Part shown: positions 22,095 to 33,869 of the stretch, in pieces
Position numbering within the stretch: position 1 is the first letter of the stretch
Layout: each line of letters opens with the position of its first letter
Assembly: GCA_050084515.1 (NCBI GenBank)
Contig: CM114273.1
Coordinates: forward strand, 10,230,001 to 10,294,000
DNA length: 64,000 nt
Direction of reading: 5' to 3'
Origin: Blasia pusilla
Taxonomy: Eukaryota; Marchantiophyta; Marchantiopsida; Blasiales
Position numbers and translations under genes: made by a program
Notes under the pieces: model-generated
The model's database searches: none
The model's input: only the letters and a program-made list of their open reading frames with translations
Told to the model about the DNA's origin: nothing

Positions 22095-24924
22095 ATGGAG
22101 TTGGATTCTCCATCTACTCGCTTATCTCGTTTTACACGCCCTCCTACAACCGTAACCTCTCCCCTTGGTTCACCTCCTCATCGTAGATCTCGCCATTTTC
22201 CTCCAGATGCTAATACACCCATTACACTCGCTAAATTTCTTCTAGATTCTCCTATTCTCCAACCTCCAAGGGGGGGTGCAATGGATCATCGTGAAACCTC
22301 CACACGTATTCAACACTTTATATCTGGGGATTGGGAGAATCTTTAGAATGAGCATGTACTTCAAGCAGAGGCCTTAGCTGCGGCTCATCCCACTCAACAT
22401 GCCAATCATGGGAGGCCTTCAATACAACAACGCCTTCGATGAAGTCTAATTTTGGGGGAGGTTGGTGAGTATTCACGTGCAGCTCGAACATTGGGTCCTC
22501 TTTCTCTGGCGGTTCCAAGTGCGGAAACAGTGGCTCTCTTAGAAGCTCTTCATCCTCCTTCAAGTGGCGATGCTCCATCTTTTGTGGAAGACTATATAGC
22601 AGACCTTGACTTGGAGGTTTTCACAAGGGCTTTTCTGCATATTCCTCGCTTATCAGCAAGCGGGCTATCGGGGATGGTTTTTTAGCATCTCCCTGATTGC
22701 TTTATCCCAGCAAATTCAGCAAGTGGCTTTGTCTCTCTATATAAGGTCTGTGCACATATGGCGGCACGTCGTCTCCCATTCTCTATCTCTAGGCTCTTAG
22801 GGGCTTGTCGTTTGTTGGCTATCGATAAGCCTCCTTCAGGTGTGCGCCCTTTAGCTATTGGAGAGGTTTTATACCGCTTGGTTAGTCGATCCCTATGCTT
22901 GCAATTTCGTCCTCACTTTAGTGCCCACTTATTTCCTCATCAATTTGGAGTGGCAACTCCTAGAGGTTGTGATGCATGGGATTCGCTCCACTTTTGATAT
23001 TCATCTAGATTGGGTAGCAATTCTAGTCGATGTGGCTAACGCATTCAATTCAGTTTCTCGTGCGGCCATCTTTGAGGAGTTACGTTGTGCAGGAGGACAA
23101 CTTGCGAGCCTTATTCCATTTGTTCGCTCCTTCTATGCCTATGATACACCCATTATCTATTCCCATCATGCTACTTCTTGGGAATATAGTATTCTACAAT
23201 CGGCTTGTGGCACATCTCAAGGTGAATCCAAGGCGGGCCCACTCTTTGCCATTGCCCATTTTCGTGCCCTTCGAGCATCAACGCAAGCATTCCCATCTTG
23301 TCTTTTCCCTTTTATTGATGATGACACTCACATTATATGTCCTCCTTCTGAAGTGGTTCCTGCTTATACCCATTTCGTGGAGCAAATCTCGTTCTTAAAC
23401 CTTAAAATTCAACCTAGTAAATGTGGAGTATGGTCTCCTTCATGCCTTCTCTCAACATTCACCCCACCTACTCATGATTTTCCCATCTACATTGAAGGGG
23501 TTAGAGTTCTTGGGGTCCCAATTGGCTTCATTGACTATGTCTCAAAGTTCTTGGATGAGGCCCTTTTGAAAGACGTGGAATGGCTTCATTTGTTACCTCA
23601 TCTAGGGGACCCCCAAGTGGCTTATGGGATTCTCTCCCAATGTTTTCTATGACGTCCTTCCTACCTTCTTTGCACTTGTCCTCCCACTTCAAGGTTCTTA
23701 CATCGGTTGGCCTCTTTTGATGCTTCTATCTTGGCAACTTTTGGTCAACTTCTTGGCCCAAATACCTTTGAGGGAGAGGATGGTGTCTTTGCTTCACGAC
23801 AAGCTATCTTGCCTATTTCTTTTGGAGGGGTGGGATTGTCCTCCATAGTCGCATATGCTCCCGCAGCCTTTTTGGGGAGTTGGGCGTTGGTAGCACCGAT
23901 TATGGTTTCAAGGTTTCTCCAAGGAGATACACCTATCTTGATGGATCATATCGCCCATGTAGAGGAGGGGGACTTGTTATTTCAACAACAACTGAGATCT
24001 GCACGAGCTCTTCTTCCTCTTGCTACACAAGCAATTCTACCCCCTTTCAGTCAATTGATTACGGAAGGGCTTGATGGACTTCAAGAGCATATCTCCAAGA
24101 ATCTGCATCAAATCAACTTTTCCATCATTCTCTCTAAGGCATCCTCTGACGCTAATCAAGCTCGTCTACGTTCATGTGCGCGTACCGGAGCGGGGGCGTG
24201 TCTTACTGCAAATCCTCTTATTCTTCCATTTCGTCTTCCTCGAAGTATATTCTCGACAGCTTTGCGGTTACGTCTTGGACTTTCCCATCCTTCTCTCTTA
24301 GATGTGTTGAATTGTGTATGTGGGGATCCCTTTGATGCCAAGGGTATCCATATTGTCCGATGTGCACATGGTGGAGAACGAACAGCCACACATGATGTCA
24401 TTAGAGAGGCGGTAGCATTGGTGGCTCGTACTGCAGGATACACCATTGGGCAAGAGCAACTCCACATCCTACCTTCAACCGCACAAGCAACCTCTCGTCG
24501 GAGAGTGGATCTTGTTATGTCTCGAGGTGGATTGCGGACACTTGGTGATGTGGTGGTTGCTGATCCAACACGTTCTGACTTGGTGTGTCGAGCTGCACAT
24601 ACCAAAGGTTTGGCAGCCGAAGCTGTAGCAAGAATCAAGGAGTTAAGTTATGTTGTGGGACGTGCGACTGATGGATTTATTCCTTTTGCAGTGGAACTAT
24701 TTGGTCATTTACATGTGTCTTTTGATACTTTCCTGAAAACATGTGCTCACCACTCCCTCGAGAATCATCACCTTGCCCCTTCCCATAGTCCTTCTCTCTC
24801 GGTAGTTACTACTTATTTTCGGCAATGCATCTTAGTGGCCTTACAATGTGCACAAGCCTTGGCATTGATATGTCGTGCGGAGGTGGTGGGGGGGTCGCTC
24901 GCCTCGTCGTCCATTCACGTCTGA
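22095..24924 (+). pseudogene. LINE reverse transcriptase with C-terminal restriction-like endonuclease (broken)
   Basis: A single-ORF non-LTR retrotransposon. A Ser/Pro/Thr-rich N-terminus (MELDSPSTRLSRF) leads to the RT: KPPSGVRPLAIGEVLYRLVS, HQFGVATPRG, DWVAILVDVANAFNSVSR (catalytic Asp region), GTSQGESKAGPLFAIAH, and FIDDDTHII for the usual F/YxDD. The tail has a C-x-C...H...C finger (CVCGDPFDAKGIHIVRCAHG, about 24316-24375) and RRVDLVMSRGGLRTLGDVVV with downstream K and Y residues. These resemble the finger plus PD-(D/E)XK endonuclease of R2/CRE-type LINEs. Stops at 22344, 22440, 22683 and 23650 are all in frame, and there is one frameshift near 22970. The last 405 codons are uninterrupted. 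Confidence 0.7.
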
Positions 24925-25140
24925 CCAACCACTCGTGTTCTTGTCAGATTTGTTTTAGCCTAAAACCGTTGAGCGGGTGATTGCGTTGGCTTGTTGCCAT
25001 TTTCTTTTTGCATTCTTGTGTGCATTTTTTGACTCCTCTTTTGAGCTGTTATTACCTTTCTTTGTCCTCTTATGAGGTTTCTTTTGTAATAAAGTGGATA
25101 TACTTGCGCGCCTTCTTCTAATCTTAGCACACTTTTTAAT
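24925..25140 (+). other. Probable LINE 3' untranslated region
   Basis: This follows the LINE stop codon and contains TTTTGTAATAAAGTGG, a plant-like polyadenylation context. No poly(A) tail or target duplication was identified. Confidence 0.3.
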
Positions 25141-27560
25141 TCATATTTACAACTTTCGTCCTTATTTCTATATTAAAATCCTGATGTATTGTTTATGTTT
25201 ATTTGCTCCTTATTAATATTGCCACGAGGCACCTCCCTCATTGAGGACTTTTACAGGATTTTATCGCACCAGATTGCCTCGCCACTTATGTCTGTAGAAC
25301 TTGTGCCACGTGGACGATTTTTCGTATCTCTTCAAAGTTTATTTTACATATTCCTCCAATTTTGTCCACTTCACTTTCCATCTGTCGTGTTTTTTTTATT
25401 GATTTCCCATTCATTGATTGGTTCACGTTTAGTTATAAAAAAAAGCACCGTTTGTTTTTTTTTCATAATTATTAACAAATATTTTGTAGCATACGTGTTT
25501 GATTTATGATAGGTATGACATGACCACACAGGTTGTAGTCAGTTTATCCGTTAAATCCTGCAATTTTTTGTCATGTTAATAGAATTAAAAACAGGTTATT
25601 TGCATGTGAAAGGTATTTTATTGAGTAAATGAATGTTTAAATAAAATCCTTTAGGGGATTCATGTGGGACACATGAATGTTTGTTCTTAATGGTCTTGGG
25701 AGTGAACGTCTCAAAAGCAGGAAGACAAATTTGCATTCGATGGAAGACTCGAAGATTGTTCCCACATATTCAAACACGCTTCAATCTATCTTAACCTCGT
25801 GTGACTGAAATAAAGAGTGATGGATTTACAGTTTTTTGGGAGGAGCCTGTGTGCACGATTTACTCTAGGTAGTCCAGTTGGAGCCGGGAGCGGAGGGGAC
25901 TCAGGGGACCACGGTGCTTTTGGCCTTCCACGATGTCATACACACACAAGAACAGGAGGAGTCAAGGGTACAGTGATTTCGTCGATCTACATCTCGTTCC
26001 TCCTCGTTCTCGCAAACAAACGAAACCATTATGAAACGTCTCTGTCCTTGTCTTGTCTACGGACATCGTCCACACATGCGGAATCCGACTCCTTGGGAGC
26101 CCTTGGGAGTTCGCTTGCAAGATTCTACAGAGATCACGAACACCTCTCCCTTAACTCTTCGGGACAGCACGTACTTGACTCTCCAATGGTAGTCACATTC
26201 CGCATGTTTCACACGGCCCGCTACCCACTCCTGTACGATCGATGTAAACCCTACTCGGTGGTGAGAATTACGGCCATGCTTCTTTTCGGATTCTGAACTC
26301 TGAAGTTCGGAACCGCAGTACTGCACTATTGCGATTCGGGAACGTGTGGACCGGTATCGAGTATCCGGTTACAAAAAGAGTTAAGAGTAAGAAAAAAAAG
26401 GGTATCCTTATGTTAAAAGATACTATACACATCATATTTCATACAGTATTTATAGGCAAGCCCATGAAGTTCGTAGAGAGTAGTAGTGACTAAACGTACA
26501 CGCCCGAACCTATCGCATCCGGGATAAGGACCTACGTGTACGCATGAATCCGAGACTTCGGGTGACTGCGGTCCGAGTCCTTGGGATCGGGACCTGCGAC
26601 GGCGTGGGATGCCTACCGTCAATTTTCACTGACAAACTACCGGGCTCGGATACAGGCCTGTTATACTCTGTCAGGAAGTCGATGTCAATGACGTGTGTTG
26701 TGTGGAGTTCGCTCACCGAACAATAAAAGCGATTGCGTGCTACTTCAGTTTGAGAGGCCTTCTTTCTCGGGTCTGTTCCCCGCCCCCATAGACTCTCCTG
26801 GTCAGATGAACCACGAGAGTGGTGTCGATCATAGTTACTCCGCATAAAGTTATGATCACAGGTTATTAATCTGCCTAAATATAGAGAGGGTCCGAATATA
26901 GTGACTCCTTGAAGCCAGGATGTTTGTGTTGTCGTCGTCGCCAGACTGCAGGAGTCCAATAATTGCCGACCTAAGCGTTTGGAACTAGCTAGTTCCGCAT
27001 CCTCTCCTCATTACGTTATTAGCTACCTTATTTGGTTTGGTTTAGCGGCGTTGCCACCATTCGGCGGTTCACTTATTGATTCGATATGGTGGGATCGCAT
27101 AAGTCGCATTGGATCGTAGGGATGCCATTTTGTCGTCTCCTTTAGCTGACATCGTAACTTGGGTGATGATTGAGGCAGTAAGCGCACTTATTGCTAATCA
27201 GTGGCATTCAAAGTCGCTGAAGCGAGGTACTAGTTTCGAGTCGATCGACCCCCCTCGAAAATCTAGGCACGTAATCAAATGTGTTTGCTTAAGTGCCCCT
27301 AGCCGACTTGCCTGGCTCGCGTTGAGTAACACATCCTCCGCATTTACTCCGCTTGGCCACCCGGCTCAGCCTTCTCGGCCCGTAGTCTTATGCCGTGCGG
27401 CATACCCAAGCCCGAGAACTCAAGCCTTCAGGTAGGCCATCAGATATCTGCTCCTCGTGGTGCCATACAGCTAAACCCATATGATCATACATGCCTATGG
27501 TACCATGGACATGAATGCATGTGATAGTTCATATGGGATGCCATGTTGAATGACGGGATG
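25141..27560. other. Unassigned intergenic sequence
   Basis: The longest frame (25817-26296) starts in sequence with overlapping open frames on the other strand and has no recognised motif. Base composition changes at about 25800 and 27450 suggest separate insertions. Nothing else can be supported. Confidence 0.3.
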
Positions 27561-27562
27561 GA

Positions 27563-28177
27563 ATGATATCCTATCATGGGGCCGACAGATCTTTTGTAAA
27601 CCATGTGGGAGAGAAAGTGATACTTCTTCCGTCGTTTGAGTCGCCACCCAAGAGTGTAGTCCCAAGTGCCCTTGGATATCATCGTTCAAGTACTTCATTC
27701 TCCAAAGATAAAGGGAACGAGAATCGTAAGCGCTCCTTTAAGTTCCCACCCAAATATGAGAACGGCATATCGTGGGAAAGAGGCACACATTGTCCTCATC
27801 CGAGGGAAAGTGATCCATTGTTTGGATGGAGTGAAGAGGAGAATGTTTGTATTTTGAATCTTTATAACACCCTATTGTCAACTGTCTGTGTCATACAATA
27901 CCTTGTTGCATTTGATGTTTACGCTACCGAAGATGAAGATGTTATTGCCATGTTTGATAAGGAGCCGCTATTTGAGCTTGCACAATTGTCAAGAAATCTC
28001 AAGGAGCTTAGGCAAACTCATGAAAAGCCATTGAGATGTTATTGTATTGTTAAAGGTGGTTCCACATATGCCCTTCAACCCATAGAAGGTGACAATGGCA
28101 TTCATCAAAAGCAAAGTGATTTGCTCTGTCACAATGCCCAGACCGTGCAGAGTGCACATATTTCGAAAGAATTGTAG
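27563..28177 (+). CDS. Uncharacterised 204-residue open frame
   Basis: I do not recognise this protein. The frame is uninterrupted. It has a basic, Ser/Lys-rich N-terminal third, then LFGWSEEENVCILNLYNTLL, then an acidic stretch (ATEDEDVIAMFDKEPLFELA) and a C-terminal part with RCYCIVKGGSTYALQPIEG. No membrane segment, signal peptide or known catalytic motif is seen. It has no recognisable neighbours. It may be a gene remnant, part of a transposon, or chance. Confidence 0.25.
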   Translation: MISYHGADRSFVNHVGEKVILLPSFESPPKSVVPSALGYHRSSTSFSKDKGNENRKRSFKFPPKYENGISWERGTHCPHPRESDPLFGWSEEENVCILNLYNTLLSTVCVIQYLVAFDVYATEDEDVIAMFDKEPLFELAQLSRNLKELRQTHEKPLRCYCIVKGGSTYALQPIEGDNGIHQKQSDLLCHNAQTVQSAHISKEL

Positions 28178-28179
28178 GG

Positions 28180-28700
28180 AATTTGGGGCCTTTGTAGCCA
28201 CAACCTCTATATGGCCACATGGCATCTAGCACTTAAACATTTTACGCATTGCTTTCTAGCTGCTTTGTATGGTGTGTCACAAACATTCTTGTATGGTCTG
28301 TGCCAGGGTGGCAATCAGGTGATAGACGGGTGAGCCATCTACCGGTGCAGTTTGCAGGACGTAGTGGTGGTCGACCGCGTGAGGATACGGTGACCACGGT
28401 GGCACCATTCACAAGTGTTAGCTGATCAGGAGGGTTTGGGGAGAGGAGCACACATGCGAAGGACATTCCCGTAGCGGATACTCCCACACAGTGACATGCC
28501 AGGGTGGGTGTCTCTTCCCATGGTGCAGAGCTTCTTAATTTTTGTTGGGTACGAGCATTGAGATGCGTGGAGTGCAGATGAGCTCGTGAGGCATACGTGG
28601 AGCCGTATCTACGTTGGAGCAGGGTACGGGAGTGTTAGAACTCTTCGGAGGGATCAACACGGCGGGTTGCTGTAGTGTGACAATGTTTCCGGGATGACGG
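28180..28700. other. Unassigned sequence
   Basis: GC-richer than its surroundings, with no convincing frame. It may belong to the repeat that follows. Confidence 0.25.
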
Positions 28701-28935
28701 CAACGATGGTGTTAGACGTGTATATGATAGGAGATCATGTTAGGGACGTATGTGTGTGCTATCTCGAGTTAGGGGGACCCAACTACTAGCTAGGGGGGCG
28801 GTCGTGGGGTCCCTTTGTAAATGCGTGAGTATCTTTCGTTTATGTGTGGATCTACCCGTATGTTGGGGAAGATCGGTGTTGTGTGGTGTGTAGATGTGAC
28901 CAACGATGTGGGTTGTGTAGTGATGTGTATGCGCA
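28700..28935 (+). repeat. Dispersed repeat family R, GC-richer copy
   Basis: It contains GAGTTAGGGGGACCCAACTA, GTGTGGATCTACCCGTATGT, GACCAACGATGTGGGTTGTG and GATGTGTATGCGCACGACAA. These match the AT-rich copies at 15240-16090 and the partial copy at 63555-63650. The differences are mostly C/G versus T/A, suggesting that the 15-16 kb copies decayed by C-to-T change. Confidence 0.5.
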
Positions 28936-31030
28936 CGACAAGTACGACGATGCCATCACCAAGCTCCTTACTCCATGGACAATCCACATCAATGACGATG
29001 GAGATTACACAAGTACACCTACAAGTTCGAGATTGTTTCATTCCACATCCCACCTTCGTAGATTGTGCTGCATTTTCACGATTTTTGTTGTGTGAATTCG
29101 TTGTTGGTTGTCACTATTGTGTAAACATCAGAGAGTTAAGAAAACTTAAAGCCATTAAGCCAGCTTACATTCATGCGCCCATGAGAGAATTCTTGGTTTC
29201 ACATCATGTCATGTAAAACACAAAGGTTGTACAAAGGGCATACAAGGCAATACAAAAGCGCAAAGGTGCAATACTTAACAAAAATACAACCATATATGCC
29301 GATAAGAAACTGTCCAAAAATCCAGAATAAACCCAAGGGGATATAACACTGTACTTCCTACCAACATATCATACGACTCTACCGGTGTCGTAATCGCCCG
29401 AGTGTGCACCATCGCACTATTTGAATCATGCTCTAGTTGGAGTCTAACCACCAACTCCTATCGAGTCATGAACTCTGTGGGTGATACGCCCCCAATAGAG
29501 TTCTGTATCTAAAAGGAACAACACTGAATGTCACTTTTCCGTAACCCCAAGGCCAAACACGCCGCCTTCCCTAACATCAAGGGAATCAAGTATGACGTGA
29601 TGCAGGTGGTACACCGTACCTATGGGACTAATCAAGAAAAAAAATCCTACTCGGTTATCCAACAACACCACACCTGGTGTGATCATGACTTGCTCTATCG
29701 CTGGCCTAGCTGGCATATCTATCAACTTTGCTGCCGCAGCATGCCATGACTCAGTGGGGGACGTCCCGAACACCTACTCTGAGGGCAAGTCCACCACCTC
29801 CTCAACTGCCTCTGAACGAAAGGAAATCATCTCTCCACGCTCACACAACGTGGCGGCCATCTGGAACACCTCCGGTGGTCCAACTCCCAATGTTGCCAAC
29901 TCCATGGCGAAAAACAACGGAGTCTGGCTACCTTAGTGGCCACCTCCAACAACATGGTCGACATTGGCTCCTCCTAAGCCGGCATAGGAGTCGTCTCTCC
30001 AACTCCCCGTCACGTCGACATACCTGCCTCACCCGTGGCAAGTGCGTCGCCGAGGCACCATCGACGGTACTACCGGTCGTTGAGGTACCATTGACGGTGT
30101 CTGTAGTGCCTCCGATAATGTGAACGACTAGGGAACCTTGGTCTGCCGCCCATAGGTCCCCTCCTATGGGTCAATCTCAACCCCACCTCTTGATGGATCG
30201 GTTACTCACGGCTCATCCGGCCTAAAACTCCACTCATGAATCTACATTGGCATATCGAACCACATCCACCCTATGCTATGAGGGAATCCGGACGCTAGCA
30301 CCCTAACTCTTACACACCAACACAAAAGAGGTGCTCCTAAGGCTCAACATGAGAAAGATGGCTTGGGAAAGCCATCTTCCTCACTCCTATATCCTTGGGA
30401 AGAGCCAAAAGGCTCTTCCCCCAAAAATAGCCCTACCAACGGTAACCTACGGGCACAGGTTACCGAGTAATCGTTGACTCAGTCAACGAGTCATATGACG
30501 GACTAAAACCAAAATAGGGAAATCGCCATAAATGACGTTCCTGACACAACGGACTGTCGCCAACCTCATCCGACATCTCGGAACAAAGTAACTTGCGAAC
30601 AACTCGTTGACTCTCTATGCGGTCGACGCGGTAGAACTCTACCTACGTCAAAATAAGATGTGACATACTTCTCATCCATGCTCTTTTGGAGGATATTGCA
30701 CGCGAGTTGTATGCTATAAAAAATGGCCTTCATGCAGTTGGTTAGCTCCCCGAGGAGAAAAGGTCTAAGATGTCCTTCCAACATATCAATCCCATAAATT
30801 GGGCATGTTAGACTCCATTTCATGTATTAGAGGTGGAGGATAATTGACGTCCCCGTCAGATGGGAGCTTGTGCTCATTGTATTTTTGGATAAAGCATTTG
30901 CGTAGCCACCTCAAGAATTCAGCCCAAGTTTTTGCAATCCTACGAAGAGGATCACCCACCCTACGTACTCTGCTTCTCCCTTCTGGATGCTATTGAGTAC
31001 AATTTCGGCCCTGGGTGAATATCCGAAGGT
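28936..31030. other. Unassigned sequence with short overlapping frames
   Basis: Frames at 29528-30123 (+) and 29531-29773 (-) overlap each other and have no recognised motif. A minus-strand frame at 30566-30823 is likewise unrecognised. Possibly decayed retroelement coding sequence. Confidence 0.25.
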
Positions 31031-31210
31031 CTTGTTCTGCGCATACACATCGCTACACAACATACATCACTGTCATCGAAAACACACACAAACACATACG
31101 ATCCCATGCTAACTCATGGCATCCAAACAACGAGACAAGAAGTACTAAAATATCTCCAATAGCCCCCCTAACTTGTGGTTAGGTCCCTCTAACTCCAGAC
31201 AACCCTCTAT
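31030..31210 (-). repeat. Dispersed repeat family R, inverted partial copy
   Basis: Read on the minus strand it has TTAGAGGGACCTAACCACAA, ATGCCATGAGTTAGCATGGG and a GTATGTTGTGTAGCGATGTG phrase. These match 15.3, 28.7 and 63.6 kb. Confidence 0.45.
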
Positions 31211-31938
31211 CTCTATCTACCACGACATACATCTCTAGGATGCTAAGAACAGAAAGGCCAGGTGCTCATGTGGCCAATCTCTCTCTATGTAAAGTAAGAT
31301 CCAATCTCTCTCTCCACCATCTCACACCATAGCTCTCAAAGGTGTGCACTCTCTCTCATGTCAAACCAAACCCACTCTCATAATGAAAGGCTTGGGTTAC
31401 ACTCACAAGGCAAGGAACCATAGCTCCGCCGCCTCATGCCAAGAGGTTTAACAAAGAGAGAATGAGCTCTCAAGCTCTCTCTCCTTGAGGTATACCCCTC
31501 CCCTCTCCCAAGCTCTCTCCATGGTAACCTATGCTCCCAAGTCACCTCCTTGGCTCTTGACCTGATGTAGGAGGTAAAAGGCTACTTACCAAAAATATAA
31601 AGTCAATCACATACTCAAAATGGTACTTACATAAAATAGTAAGTTCCTCAATATGGCTCGAAATGAGCCGAAACGAAGGGGAAACCTGCTCTCTCAGGTT
31701 TCTCGGGGCCTCAGCAAGTCATCCTCAACCTACTGAGCCTGTCCTGCACTACTCACGAAGGCGCTCTACTAGATCTCATCGATCTATCCTAAAAGATGTG
31801 ATAGCCTTCTCTCTGCCCTTAACTTTGGAACAAGGAAATCAAGTGGACTTTTATGCAAAATCTTCAAGTGAAGATTGAATCTCTCCTTGCTGGCAATAGG
31901 AGCTATATACCGATTGGATCGCAAATATTCCTATTTTT
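31211..31938. other. Unassigned sequence
   Basis: Pyrimidine-rich with many CTCTCT runs. The 71-codon frame at 31663-31878 is not recognised. Confidence 0.25.
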
Positions 31939-32250
31939 TGGGGGCTTGTATTCTGGCAGGAGAGAGTAAGAGAGGAGAGGAAGGGAGGAAGAGAGGAGAG
32001 TCTCTCTTTTAAAAAAAGGGCCAAATCCTTAAACTCTCTTCAAAACTTTCTTCAATTTTTGAGGTTCCTCCCCTACTTCAAATGCAAGAAATGTTTAAAA
32101 GAGAGTAAGAAGTACACCACTTTGAGGAAAAACTAACCACATTTTTTGAGACCAAGATGTGAAGATGGAAATGTTATCGTCAACAATCAGTCATGAAAGT
32201 GCATGAGTGTTTTGCTTCTCTCTCCTGCTAGAGAGACCAACCCCCCATCA
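31939..32250 (+). repeat. Element boundary block, possibly a short inverted-repeat element
   Basis: It starts GGGGGCTTGTATTCTGGCAG and GAGAGAGTAAGAGAGG. The right side, near 32218-32248, reads CTCTCTCCTGCTAGAGAGAC followed by CAACCCCCC, roughly the reverse complement of the start. This gives about 300 bp between inverted ends. The left boundary recurs at 14515 (inverted), 51508 and 54836. The block could be a MITE or the outer end of a larger element. Confidence 0.45.
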
Positions 32251-32459
32251 TCAACGAATTTATAGGTGGAATTTTGGTATTGTAGGGCAAAACATGGAAG
32301 ATGAAATATGACCGGTGAAGTAAAAGTAAAGGTGATTTGTGGCAACGTACTGGCAGAAATTAGCAGAGGTTGCCAAATTATATGAGTTGGCGTCTCTCAT
32401 ATGTCAACAAGTAGTCACGAACTTAAAGGAAGTCGGGTGCACTTGGCCGTGGAGGCGAC

Positions 32460-32620
32460 TAGTAAACTCCCTGCTGCTCTCTCGTAATCTACCTTTGCCT
32501 CTTGGCAGAATACTTGCTTCCTCTTCCCCTCCAATGGAAGAATATTTCTTCCACTCTACCATACGGCTCTAACACTCGCCCCAGAAAGCCTCACCAGATC
32601 CAGGAGCAAGTCTAGGATAT
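32460..32620 (-). pseudogene. Methyltransferase motif X/I fragment
   Basis: The minus strand gives a LDLVRLSGASVRAVW-like stretch followed by SGRNILPLEGKR, matching the motif I region in the copies at 34.5, 53.3 and 55.3 kb. It is only about 50 codons, with stops. It is one half of a longer duplication with 54.8-55.4 kb. Confidence 0.45.
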
Positions 32621-33720
32621 CGACAGGTTGCATAACATATTGACATTCATAAGGGTAACAATAAAAGAACAAATTATGAGGACGTTTCATGTTTCAAAAT
32701 TTTTGTTTCTCGTGACATAACCTTGGTAGGTACGAAAAAATTGAAAGAAGGAAGTCATCTGAAATTCACAGTAGTGAGTACTCATGACCTACAACTTGTC
32801 GAAATCCGTTAGGTTGAATGATATCATAAAAATAAAAAGGGCTCAAAAGGAGACCTCCACAGGCTACCTCTAGTTGTTGCATGCAGACAAGCAACCCATC
32901 GGAAACAGACGGGTTGCAATAGCAGGCAATCATCCGGACCTTCAACCAGCCAATCATCCGAACCTGCAACATGTTGGATTCTGACAAGAAGTGTAACATG
33001 ATTTGACATTCATAAGGTTAATATGCTATGAAGACCTATCTTGTTTCAATAGACTTTTTACTCGTGACATAACCTAGGTACGAAAAAAGATATAGAGGGA
33101 AGGGTCCCAAAAATTCACAATAGTTAGTCTACACATGCAACTTATCAAAATCCGACAGGTTGAATCACATCAAGAAATGAGAAAGGGCTAAAAAGGAGAG
33201 CTTCACAATCTGCATCGAGAAATGCAACATGTCAGAATCCGAGGGGTTGCAGGACACGTGAAGATAAGTTGTGCATATCATCCTGTCGCGAGAATTTTTG
33301 CCGTTGGAACCCGACGGGTTGGAAGATGAAAAAATATATCCACCCTAAAGGAGAAAAGAAAAAACACAGACCATTCAAGTCAATCAGGAAAACATTACAG
33401 ACAAGTCCCATACAAGAGAAATAAGAAAAGAAGAAACAATGTCAACTTTTACAATCTATCGCAACCGGGTCTTTGGTTTGCAACTCGTCGTAATCCGACA
33501 AGTTGCAAACTTAGACCCTGGTTTGCAATCCATCGGAATCTGACAAGTTGCAAACCTTGTCTAGGACCTGCAACTTGTCGAAATCCCAAAAAATCCAAAC
33601 TTGGTCCACGGTCTGCAAACTTGGTCCCTCATTTGCAACCCGTCGGAATCCGACACGTTGCAAACTAGGGCTCTAGTTTGCAACTTGTCGGAATCTGACA
33701 AGTTGCAAAATAAACACCAT
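32620..33720. repeat. Palindrome-rich 3' flank of methyltransferase copy 2
   Basis: It contains many degenerate 27-bp palindromes (near 32795, 32887, 32960, 33150, 33228, 33305, 33480, 33527, 33572, 33637 and 33677). In the last 250 bp they follow each other at about 45 bp with GGTCT/GGTTTGCAA linkers. The segment is homologous in order to 55540-56660 and partly to 52090-52580. Confidence 0.75.
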
Positions 33721-33869
33721 CTAGTAGACAGATCAAGACTCCATTGAGAAGAACAAGCTATGTAGACACAGAAGTAGAGCAATTCATCAAAAGTTTTCAT
33801 AAACCATCCGTGTGGAAAAACTGCATGTCCTTTATTACACTCGAGGGAAGCTCGGAAATTTACATTTGA

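Noticed and set aside
24156-24638. 160-codon minus-strand frame
   Set aside because: Shadow of the LINE endonuclease frame.
25817-26296. 159-codon frame with a hydrophobic stretch
   Set aside because: Overlapped by open frames on the other strand, with no recognised domain and no gene context.
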